The notes beneath the pieces were generated by a model that did not search any database, was not told the DNA's origin, and saw only the letters and a program-made list of their open reading frames with translations. Shown here one piece after another: positions 38,201 through 48,685 of a stretch of 64,000 nt of DNA. The translations under genes and the position numbers were made by a program. Numbering within the stretch: position 1 is the stretch's first letter; every line of letters begins with the position of its first letter. Source of the DNA: Clavelina lepadiformis (Eukaryota; Chordata; Ascidiacea; Aplousobranchia; Clavelinidae); assembly GCF_947623445.1 (NCBI RefSeq), contig NC_135240.1:27218001-27282000 (forward strand), written 5' to 3'.

Positions 38201-40721
38201 CGTGACGCTTTCTGAAGTTTCCTGCTCAGATAAAAGAGTTTTTTACAAACCAAACAACAACTGAAAACAAACACAGCCTGACGTACAGGGCTAAAAAAGC
38301 AATCTTAAACGTGAATGGACGAGCGCATCTTACCTGAGTTTGCTACATTCTGGTCGCTCTGATTGGCATCGATGCTGCTAATGGCCGGAGCTTCTGGGTT
38401 GTACGCCGGTGCAGTGCCTATAGACGAAACATCAAGTGAGCCGTTGCATTCCAATAAGATCGAAATAAGAGCACAAAATAGAGGAGAACTTACTCATGGG
38501 AGGCGGGATTGATGGAGGTGGAACACGGACATTAACGTGAAGTGGAAATCGGTGGAGCAAGTTTGGAGGAGGAACTCCTATCGGTGGCATCTAGGACAAA
38601 AATAGGCGATCAAATCAAATAGTGAAATGATATTAACAGTGAATACAGAATATATGGTTTGTTCTATTAAATTTGAACACGGAAAAAGTTTCAAAATTGT
38701 GCAATTACAGACAACACACCGGTGGGGGAGGAAACGGGATGTTCAAAGGCAACCGCTGGACTACTGGCAGTGGAGCCACAGCACTTGGCGCCTGAACAGG
38801 TATTGCTTTAAACCGTGGCTCTGGAGCAGGGGCCTGTGACACTTCCGTAGGAGTAGTGATTGTAAGATCGTCGACAACAACAGCATCTGTGCCGTGGTCG
38901 TATGGGCACAAATCGCCTTTCATGCAGAAACCTTTCTCTGAAATGAAGCATTTAATGTAGGTTACTGGTCAGGCAAGCAGTAGGTGTGTCATCCATTAAA
39001 CACATCGATAATTATGAAAATCACTATTCGCCAAAGTATAATTGTTATTAAGCTTACAACTTACAACCAAACAGAAAAATTCCAAAGAATGCAGGCAACA
39101 CTTACGGTCGTAATCCCAGCATCGCTCTTTTTTCTTTCCACCACTTGCAGCATTGTCTGACTTAGAGATCGAGTTTGACTCAACAGACGAGGAACGATCG
39201 TCACTTGGCGACCTCGAGTGATCAGAACGAGATCTGCATCAAATGTAAGTCAACTAAAGAAATGCTGCTATATTAAAACGATCTGTTCATTAGTTCTAGG
39301 ATATATTTGGAGTTGGAAAAACCAAACCAAAGATATGTTGACCCGTTGATTATAATAATCGATTTTTAACATTTCCACACCAGCTTTGACATTTGGTGAC
39401 AATAATCACCGAAAACTCTGTCAACGAAAACAAACCTTTTGCTCCGCAGAGGGGAACGAGATCTTCGAGATGGGGATGAACGTTGCACCCTGTCAAAAAT
39501 TTACATAGTGATGAGGCATGTCAAGCATCTAAACTAACTACTTCGGTGTAAGGAAAACCTCTGCTCTAGGTACCTTCGTCTCTGCGGTGAAGCGGAACCA
39601 CGACTTCTTCGACGTGGCGAGAGAGATCGACTTCGAACACGTCGAGATGTTCTTCTCCTGAGAATAAACAAATTGAGATGAAAAGTGAATCGATTAACTT
39701 CACTAAATTTCATTCTAATAAAGTGATTGAGTTTATGATGGCTTATGTTTAAGTGGCAGATCCACCTAAGCCTACACAAAGGATTGAGATTTGACGAGTC
39801 AGTCACCATTATAACATTGAACAATATTGATTCATCGTAAGTTACTTGAACCAACCTACCTGTTATCTGAACCTGGAGAACGTCGTCGATTTCTTCGATC
39901 GTCATATCTCCTTCGTCTGGTTGTGTGACAATAAATATCATATAAAAAATTCAGCAAACAAACCATCATAGGAATTGCTTAATAACGAGTGACTTACCCA
40001 TCTGGACTGCGTTGTCGAGATCTTACCGGCGACCTCGAAGATTGCCGAGAACGACTTTTCTGGCTTTCCTTTACTTTATCTTTGCTGTCTTGGGGAGTAG
40101 ATCGATTCTAAAATAATGGATAATGCGTTAGCAATGGAATGTAACGAGCATATCACTGTGCAGTACATGCGGCTTACTTCTGACACTTGCAAGGCATCAT
40201 CAGTCGCTGAACGAAGATAACACTTTGACTGCAATCCTTCGAACAGGTCCTTTACAAACAGCTCTGTTTCTGATAAACGAAAAAGCACAGAAGTTAAGTT
40301 CAAAAATGCTTGTATAGCGCTTAAAGTTCCACAGCACCGTCGCAGAAAAAGAAAGAGAGCAAACCTTTCTGCAAGAAGACATCGAGTTGCTCCCTACACA
40401 GAGTTTTAAGATCAGCTTCAGGTTTGTCTTTCCTGATGAGCGCTATGACATATTTCGCAAGTGCACTAGGATCAGCGTCACATCTGAAAAAATAATTCTG
40501 AAATTTTAAGCCTCTGTTGGACACGTCAATGTAAAACTATGATGAAGAAAAAAATGTAGAAACATGTTTAACATTCACTGGATTAATCGCTGTAATATAA
40601 ATTTGAACGATTTAAAATATTCCACAAGCTACACCTACAAAAACTAGAAAATACTTACACTGGACTCAACTTCTTTATTAGCCAGCTTCGAAAAGCATCA
40701 ATATTGTCAATTGCAACCATT
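35231..40721 (-). CDS. RBM26: RNA-binding protein 26/27 homolog
   Basis: A nuclear RNA-binding protein of the RBM26/RBM27 family, known in vertebrates to associate with the poly(A)-tail exosome-targeting machinery. The start is the ATG at 40721 (MVAIDNIDAFRSWLIKKLSP). The PWI-like N-terminal domain continues with DADPSALAKYVIALIRKDKP and EQLDVFLQK (40494-40367) and ETELFVKDLFEGLQSK (about 40265). Arg/Ser-rich exons follow (40108-39107). A CCCH finger, CWDYD/QKGFCMKGDLCPYDH with C-x8-C-x5-C-x3-H spacing, spans the junction of exons ending near 39107 and starting at 38938. Then come Pro-rich exons, an RRM (RTLIVKKIPAMLNNITKLNE, then VEYAHVNSARAAIRD; 38064-37700), coiled-coil exons (36852-36165), a Gly/Arg repeat GRGRGRGRGRG (about 36040), a second RRM-like fold (35990-35577) and an acidic tail ending DEERSWRH, matching the vertebrate terminus. 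About 22 small exons. Whether it corresponds to RBM26 or RBM27 cannot be decided; one pro-orthologue is likely. Confidence 0.95.
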
Positions 40722-40938
40722 CTTCACCAACTGGTATCAGTTTGGCTTAAACGATTTATACTTTTGTAAAGAAATTATTTATCTTATAATTTCTACAGCT
40801 GAAATGTACAGGGTAAAATCAAACTCTATTTGAGGCACCTTGTATAATTGTTAAATGATACATATACATTTAAAATAATGTTTCGCTAATACTACATCAT
40901 TCAGCATAGATCAGTAGGTAGGTTAGGGGAAAAATGTA

Positions 40939-41676
40939 CAGCAACGCCTCGACTTACGAACATCCGATTTACAAACATTCATAGATACGAATGTTAAGTT
41001 TCGTATTTAGGCCTACCCATTACGATATTACTGCAGGCACTGCATACAGTATTAAACGTCCAATCATCGAGATGAAGCTCATTCATAATGCTTATTGGCA
41101 GTGTTGTAACCAAGTCATTTTTTTAAGACTCAGATTAAGTTAAGTGATTTGGGATTTTGACTTAAGTCAAGTCAAATTACTAATTTGATCAAATCAAGTC
41201 AAAATATAATGTAAGTCAAATGAAGTTATGTCATTGGCTTTTCCTTTAACCGATCGTTCGCAACGAAATCAAACGTCTATAATTCAGTTGGTCAATAAAA
41301 TAACAACTAAGATTTAATGACTTGCGTCAAGTTACTTTCCGAGACTCGAGTCAAGTCATTTCAAGCATTGACTCGAGTCAAGTCAAGTAATCTAAAAACG
41401 TGACTCCAGTCATTACAACACTGCTTATTGGTGCTTGAAAGATACTCCCGTCCTAGCATGACCCTGCGGGCTAGACAATGAGAACAGTCTACGATGAGAA
41501 GAAAAACAGTGCAAACTTCCTTAAACCAATTCTTCAAGAAGCGAGATGACGCACGAATGTTTGGTAGACATATATAGCACTGTACACCAATTAACAGTAC
41601 GGTATCAACTTACGAACAATTCAACATACGAGCGGCTGTTCGGAACGTAACTCGTTCGTAAGTTGAGGAGTCACAG
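40939..41676 (+). mobile_element. pogo/Tigger-like element remnant, interrupted by a hAT-like element
   Basis: The left terminus CAGCAACGCCTCGACTTACG and the right terminus (inverted CTGTGACTCCTCAACTTACG) are inverted repeats flanked by TA on both sides, as expected for Tc1/mariner-type elements. Near the right half a short plus-strand frame reads QTSLNQFFKKRDD (about 41510-41550), which resembles the C-terminus of Tigger/pogo transposases. The remainder is internally deleted. A 325-base element inserted at 41099-41423 splits it. Non-autonomous; family call by pattern only. Confidence 0.75.
41099..41423. mobile_element. hAT-like MITE nested in the pogo/Tigger-like element
   Basis: The 325-base element begins CAGTGTTGTAACCAAGTCAT and ends GACTCCAGTCATTACAACACTG (inverted match). 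An exact 8-base duplication CTTATTGG flanks it at 41091-41098 and 41424-41431. The interior is filled with repeats of an AAGTCAAGTCA-type motif in both orientations, a pattern of subterminal transposase-binding sites. No coding capacity. Confidence 0.92.
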
Positions 41677-44164
41677 TACATAAAGTTAAATCTAGTAAGT
41701 ATGGTATCTTGGAATGGAATCTTTATCGTTAGTAGACTGAGGAAATTATTTTCTCGATTTAAACTCGACAATGATTTCTTACCCCTTGAGCTTCAACAAT
41801 TAAACTTGTCTGCATGCATTTGCCAATATATGTAGTTTCTGGCTTTTATTTTAACTTTAGGTTTATCAGAGGATAAACATGAAGTCAGTTTGGTATATTG
41901 CCTATTGCTTGTATTGTACGAAAAAGTTTGTTTGAAATAAACTTAAGTTAGCGGTATGGGATATGGTACCACAATATTTATCTCTGAACTAAAGAAAAAC
42001 TTTGCACAATTTTAACTGGATGATGATTCACCACGAGTCGATCTCCAGTTACCAAGCTTGATTGTGTGCTTTTTCAGACAATTACATTCATAAATTTTTT
42101 ATGTGCTTTTCGCAACAATATTATCAGGAAACTGTGAAAACTGCTTTAACTTTAAAACTTTTTTTAGTGAAACAGCGACTGAAACTTAGTTATAGGTAGG
42201 ACAACTATTCTTGGAATTGTGTCTTGAACCTGGAATTCTTCGAATTGTTAGTCATCGCAGATTTGAATTGGTTAAACTAGACATTTCGAAGTTTATTTAC
42301 AGAAGTACAAGTTGCTTATAGCCCGCAAGAGTTGAATCCATTCTTCAGACTCACTTAAATACTTTTGCAAGTTAATAGAGTAACTGGCTGGACACATCAC
42401 CATTGATCACATTAAAAGGGGGAAAATGCATTACTATGACATAGTTGAGGTGTTTTTAGAAATACGCCCCATGTTACGCTTTCTAGTTTCTGTTATTATC
42501 TTGTTTAACACTTTGGGCTTTCTTGTCTCACTTCTTCTTGTCTGCCTCGTGTTGTGCTCTCTGCTCTTGCTTATCTCTTTATTATCTTGCGTTATCCCTA
42601 TCCCACATTATCTGACGAAATATCCTCGTTGATGGCAAAAAATAAGAAAATTTTAATTTGTAAAAGAAGTTTCACGGTTTAACTGAAGATCAAAGCCAAG
42701 GGGGCGAACCTATCTTCTGCCCCCTATAATTCACAACTGGGGGGTGCGCCTTCCTTCGGGAATCGATGTCTACGGTTGCGGTGACATAACGACCTTTCTT
42801 GATTAATTATCATGCATTGGACGCAAGGCCAAGGCGCGATTGGTCTTGCGTAACGTCAAGAAGATTTTTGGCTAAGTCCCAAGTTTTGTTACCAGTACTC
42901 GGGCACTGTCATTACCTTTTCACTCGCAACAACCAACTGCGCCACATTACAACAAGCTCACGTTTTGTCCAGACGCAAAGAGGGATAAAGATTCGATGTA
43001 TTGTTATGGAAACAGACAATTGTTGCACCTAATATGCGAGGAAAAGCTTGATCACATTTACGCTGGTGCATTGTTTAAAAACAAAGAATTTGGCATGAAA
43101 CTTCAAGACTGTGCATGCATACAAAAGACGTAGAATGAATTCAAGAGCCAAAACAGTAGAAAGTGTTTTAGATTTTTATTCATTCTACGTACAAGTTGCA
43201 ACTCCCAACCTTTTGCTTTGTATCATCAAGGAATCATTCACTTTGCACCATACTTTTATGGAAACAAAAGTACAAAAAGAAATATATTATGTGTTCAGGA
43301 CATTTATAATTTTTAAACGAATGCGAATAACAAAATTAATGTCTACAAAAATAAATTTTAATTACATCGATCGTTGCTAGATTTCTTGGGCAAATTGCCA
43401 AACTTGGGTCCATTCATTTCAAGTACTGTAGTATGTAACAATTTTGCACAGCAGGAATAGGAACGACATATAAGCCCATTGCTGCTTTTTCAGGCTTGCA
43501 TTTACCGGTTCAGAAAGGGGCTTACAGGTCTACAGAACTTTTAGAGTCTTTAACCAACAAATTAAAAAAATTCTGCTGCTGAGCGCTGGGTTATACCGGA
43601 TAAGGGTTGTTTTAGTTGAATTAAATTGCATTTTGTTAACATTGTTGCAACTCACCAAATATGAAAGGTTTAGATTCGAAATTCAAGATTTGCTTTCTCT
43701 ATTCTACTTTGGCCATCCCTACCCAGCACAGAACTTTTTTGATAGGGTATTAGATAAATCTATAGTTACAAGGAGATAGAATAGAAATGCACAGGAGAAA
43801 GAATGAATGAACTTGGATAACTGTTGAACTCCTGCAAACCTGAGTTACCCCGTCTGCACATCCGAGATCTTGGTGAATCCTGCCATGAAATACAGACCAA
43901 GCCAGATTGCATTATCTATGAGTGCACCTCAAGTGCACATTTACAGGCTGTTAGGCGCTAGTTTTCAGTTTTCATGCTTTAGCAAGTCTCTGTCAGCCTT
44001 CTGCTAAAAAACTTGGTACAAATCATGTCAAAATGCATAAAAACTGTGTACAAAAGTGTTTAAAGTCATACATAAGTCAGCTAAGTGCACATAATTGTGC
44101 TTATTAATGCACCTGAAGTGCCTTACTGGATATTATTATGACCACATTTGAGTGCGCTTTTGCT

Positions 44165-44310
44165 CAAGTCTAAAGGCTGGGAGCTTGGCTGCTGTATGGA
44201 CTACTTAATACAGAACAGGAATTTGATCCCAGTTGCGTTACAATTGCAATGCCCTAGAGCAAGGCATGAACGACGTTTGCTTCTATTCAGTGCTCCAAGT
44301 GAAAATTTTT
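44165..44310 (+). mobile_element. tRNA-derived SINE, copy C (diverged, truncated)
   Basis: It shares with the other copies a B-box-like GAATTTGATCCC followed by TTGCAATGCCCTAGAGCAAGG and TTCAGTGCTCC in the same order and spacing. The A-box region is poor and the 3' body is missing. Ends are approximate. Confidence 0.5.
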
Positions 44311-44918
44311 TTACAGTCAAAAACTTTTGAAATGCGTTCCGGTCAAGTTCTAGATCAGTAAACTCGGGCAATGTATAGCCTAGCCTACAATATATTAAAT
44401 GTAATAAATTAAAGAAACAAATATAGATTATGCTATATACCAGATTGAAAAGTTCGCTAATTATGCAGGGGATTAAAATTAATTGTGAATATAATGGCTG
44501 TCGTTTCATGTTGTTGCACGGGGGATTTCTCACCAAAAAACAGCAAACTTTCTAATTTGGCCTATAGCCTGGGATGTGCGTTCATTTAAACTTGCAAAAA
44601 AGACAAGGTTGGAAACCGGGGCTTGAGCGAAGAGAAAACGCCAAACTTAAGCATGTATGGAAGGTTTGCATGATACACCTGAGATCCCTGGCGTGGCATA
44701 AGAGCAAGTATGATTTCGCCACTGGAGCAAATATTAGTGTTATGACGCCACACCTTTCTGGTGTGGTGTCACAAAAAACAAGCATACAAAAAGTGCAAGT
44801 GCAAGCCAATAACTTTCCAGCCGGGCTAAGTCTAAATGTCACAACTTGAGAAGCTGGGGGTCTAGTATACAAAGGCATCCTGTGTATCCAGCATACGAGC
44901 CCCAACATGAGTCTAGGC

Positions 44919-45248
44919 CAGGGGTTGGCAACCTTTTGCACTTAAAGAGCCATTTTAACCGATATTCCACAAAATAAAAATCACTGGGAGCCGCAAAACT
45001 ATTTTCACAATAAAACGAAAACGACACTCTGTAACAAAACTGTCATGTGTCGCATTTATAAATGCAGTTAATTCAGTAAGATTTAATTAATGTGATTTAA
45101 TTAATGTGATTACTATAATGTGCTCAATGAGATAAAGACGCGAGTGTTCTTCTGTTTGTTTCTACTGTAGCAATAAAATTAATAAGAGCCGCATCAGAAG
45201 GATGAAAGAGCCGCATGCGGCTCCGGAGCCGCAGGTTGCCGACCCCTG
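44919..45248. mobile_element. hAT-family short element
   Basis: A 330-base element with ends CAGGGGTTGGCAACCTTTTG and CAGGTTGCCGACCCCTG is flanked by an exact 8-base duplication GTCTAGGC at 44911-44918 and 45249-45256. Motifs of the form AAAGAGCCGCATGCGGCTC lie near the right end, again like subterminal repeats. No transposase-coding sequence was recognised. Confidence 0.93.
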
Positions 45249-46244
45249 GTCTAGGCTATAGGCTACCAACACATTGCTTTCTTCTGTATAAAATGAAGGT
45301 GATAAACCAATCAGCAAAAATCTGCCGGTCACGGTATTATAATTTAGCAACTTCGGTCACAGGACGCGCATGAAACAGTCATTTCGATTTTTATAATATA
45401 GCCTAGGCTAGGCCTATATTTTCATCAAGTTTTCAAAAATCGTGTTCTAAAGCCAAATTAAATCCTCCTAACCTTGTGAAGATCAAATTATAGGCTAGGC
45501 CTATAGGGATAGCTTACGCCGGTACGTTTTTAGCTTACTTGCGTGCATATACCTCTAGCCTATTTCTGTATTTTTCCATTTTTTTGTTGGGGTTGCCTAG
45601 CTTACTACCGTACTGCATGCAAGGAGGCAATAGCGGAATGAGAATTTACTTATGTAATTAACATCCTCTGGTAAATTTAAGAACATTCAATTCTCTGCAC
45701 GATGAAGGTTGCACTAACCTACGCAATGTCCTACCAAGTGAACGTCAAGCCTACGTTAAGGCTAGGACTGATTAATGTAATGACCATTCATTTGTCAGGT
45801 GGTGATAGATTCAAGTTGTGGCATAAACATCTTAAATATATTTTCTTTTTCTGCTAGTTCTTGATGGTGGATTGAGCAGAGATGGTTGGATTCATAGTTT
45901 TGGACTCTTGCTCCAGCTCCGATAAAGCCACTACGGTCACTAATCAAAGATGACTGGAAATTTCCTACCGAAACCAACTAGTATTAAGCACACGTTCAAA
46001 CCATGCTACAAGTAAATAGAATACCAAGCACTGGAACTTAAATTGTAGACCAAAATTTTCTTAACTTAATTGGCTTGCGGAGCGCTTTTAAAATAACTAC
46101 CATATGTTAAACTACTGCCTACGCAGCTTATAAATTGAGGAGTAGTCGCTATGTATGACAGCCAAAAATTCTAGTTGGAAAGCTTTATGACAAGCTGAAA
46201 GCGTAACGTGAACAGCGCCTTGATATGGTAAGCAAATGTCTTTG

Positions 46245-46515
46245 CACTTAAACCCGGCGATGATTCCTCATCGCGGGAGCCCGTTTACCGAGCTAGCCTT
46301 TGTGCAAGTTCTGATTGTCACACACTTTCTATTTAATTTTCTTATAATATTGCCTGAATTTAGAACTGTCTACCAGGTTCACTGAACAGGAGCAATTGTC
46401 GGTACTGCCTTGCCCAAGGGCATTACAACGACATAACGCCACTTAGTATCGAACACGGCCACATTTGTTGCGAGGCCAGCGCTTGAACTACTCGGCTACT
46501 TCTACGAGTGGCCGA
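46245..46515 (-). mobile_element. tRNA-derived SINE, copy B
   Basis: On the minus strand a good A box (GTAGCCGAGTAGTTCAAGCG) and B box (GTGTTCGATAC) are followed by the same body as copy A: GTAATGCCCTTGGGCAAGG, CTGTTCAGTGAACC, AGTTCTAAATTCAGG, CAGAACTTGCAC and GGGCTCCCGCGATGAGG. The head looks like a class II tRNA (Ser or Leu). Ends are approximate. Confidence 0.75.
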
Positions 46516-46866
46516 AAGAAAAAACATTTATTACATTATAAACCATTGACCATTTATCAGTACGGTTTCATTTGACAAAATATATGGGAAAAATAACCTA
46601 AATATCTAATAATGCAGTAATTTGGATATTAAAAGCATGTTTAACTAGTTCAAGTATTATCGATTATTTCTACCATATCGGCATATACCTTACTGCAGCC
46701 TATTTGAAAATGAATTTACGAACAAGATGTTTTGATGATTTCAATGGCCTTGCAGCTTGCAAAAGCTCAATTTTAACTAAATTGGCTGTTTATTGCACAT
46801 TTTACCTGGTGGAGGCTAAAACACATTACTTTGTTGGGTTTAGACATGATGCACCAAAGAATGATT

Positions 46867-46872
46867 TTTATT
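46867..46872 (-). promoter_or_regulatory. Possible poly(A) signal of UTP18
   Basis: AATAAA on the minus strand only 12 bases beyond the UTP18 stop codon. A second AATAAA lies further downstream near 46786, so either could be used. Confidence 0.4.
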
Positions 46873-46883
46873 ACAACATAAAT

Positions 46884-48685
46884 TCAGTAGCTTTTGTAAT
46901 GATTAAGACGAAATAAGATAGCATAACCCTTGTTGTTGCCGACGTGAAAGTATCCGCTGTTAGGACTGAACCCTATTTGGCGGGCCATTAACAAGCTTTT
47001 GTTCTGAAAATCGGGGAAGTTTGAAAAAACTTGCAACGATTGCATGTGAACAAACTTGACTGCATTCAGGTGAGTGTTGGATGCCATTGCGAGTATTTCA
47101 CAAGTTGAATTAAATTCCAAGCCCGTCACTGGAGTTTGCAGATTCATGAACGACTTCAGCGGCTTGGGTTGTGGCTGAAATATTGAATCAATTCCATACA
47201 TGTTCACAATTCCACTGTACGAACCACAAGCCACTGTCCTACTGTCTGGCGAAACTGCAATCGCTGTTCCATTCACACAACCCTAAACAAAGAGTCGTCA
47301 TATTATTTATCCTGTAATGGATTTAGAGCCAATTTGCAATGATCTGAATTTTGTTTTAGTTAATATACTATCATACTCAGGCTAATAGTATGTATGTACA
47401 TGTTCACAAGCACTCATACTGCAAAACTTTACTTGGTTTACTTCATCACCAAAAGCATTGTCACTTACTAAACCAGATTTTATTTCTATCAACATGAGAC
47501 AATAAATCTTGCCTGGTCGACAAATGTATCAATACATTGCCGCCTTCTCATATCCCACACATACACCATGGCATCATCACCAAATGATAACATTTGCTGC
47601 CCATCATTAAGAAATGCGATGTCTTCCACAGTTCCGTTCATTTTCAAAGTGGACACAAGTTCTTTTGTAGTTGAATCAACAACGTGCATTTTTCCAAAAC
47701 TATGGAAAAAAAGAAAACAAAATTTTGACTTAACTATATAAATACAATTGACAGGTATTGAATAATTTTGTTCGAACGTGAACAAAACAACATTGACTGC
47801 AAAGGTAACAACATAATATTATTTCATAACAATAAAATGATTAATTTTACCCATCAATAAAAACACTACAACAATAATTTACCTTGACAGAAATATGAGA
47901 TGTTTCTTATCAGGTGAAACCTTGAAATTGATGAGCTTGGTGTCACTAACTCCTTTGATTGATGGAACTTTTGCTACTTTTCCTGACATCATGTCATAAC
48001 TATAAAGCCATTTTAAATTGGATGACATCAGAATTTCAGTCCCATTCGATAAGAAATGGGCGCAGCGTATCGGGTATTTATCCATAAAAAGGCTGTGAAT
48101 TTTAGAATTTTTCTTGCCATCAACTTGAAAAAGATTAAGATTGCAATCTTGCGAAGCTGTCAGTGCAATTTGTGCGCTCTGATGAAACTCGCAAGCTTCC
48201 AATTTAAGTTGTGATGGTTGTTGTTTGTTAATGTCAACACATCGAGTCACATCAACATTCTGTTTGGGCAGTATTACTCTGTTGGCAGCTTTGTACTTTG
48301 AAGGTAACATTTCATCATCAGAACTGTCATTTTTGTCTCGACTGATTGAAGCCCATTTCGGAGCAGGACCAAGCGCCTTCTCAAATTCATTACGTCGAGT
48401 ATCAAGGGTCGCTGTCGTTCCAAACCCAGGTTCATTATCATCTACATCAGTCCACGCTGGCTTTGTTGGTTCATGTGTACTTGTAACTGAGGGTCTGTCG
48501 GTATCTGTTTCTGCAGCAGATGAAACTATACCCCCAAATATAACATTTTCAAGAATTTCTTCTTCTCTCTGATTCTCTTTGTTTGCTGCATCTTCAGAAG
48601 GAAAAGTTTTTTTAAGACTTGGCTTATCTGCAAACTCTTCAGATTTACTTTGGGGAAGTTCCCTTTTCTTAGCTCGTCTCAGCAT
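46884..48685 (-). CDS. UTP18: U3 snoRNA-associated WD-repeat protein UTP18
   Basis: A nucleolar WD40 protein of the small-subunit processome, needed for early 18S rRNA maturation. Three exons: 48685-47883, about 47700-47514, and about 47280-46884. The ATG at 48685 gives [20 protein letters not shown], a basic/acidic nucleolar-type N-terminus. The conserved [12 protein letters not shown] motif is followed by WD repeats: [73 protein letters not shown]. The C-terminus ([12 protein letters not shown], then [20 protein letters not shown]) matches the family end closely. The second intron appears to start with GC rather than GT (CAG then GCAAGA), the only visible choice that links FVDQ to GCVNGT in frame. 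Length is about 460 residues, slightly shorter than human UTP18. Confidence 0.95.

Larger units (their letters stand above)
40722..46883. other. Gene-free, repeat-rich interval
   Basis: This 6.2 kb block between the RBM26 start and the UTP18 stop holds no gene that I can support. Identified contents are a pogo/Tigger-like element (40939-41676) with a hAT-like element inserted in it (41099-41423), a SINE remnant (about 44165-44310), a hAT element (44919-45248) and a SINE on the minus strand (about 46245-46515). Around 45390-45510 the palindromic word TAGGCCTA and close variants recur. The rest is AT-rich with no visible signal. Confidence 0.65.
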
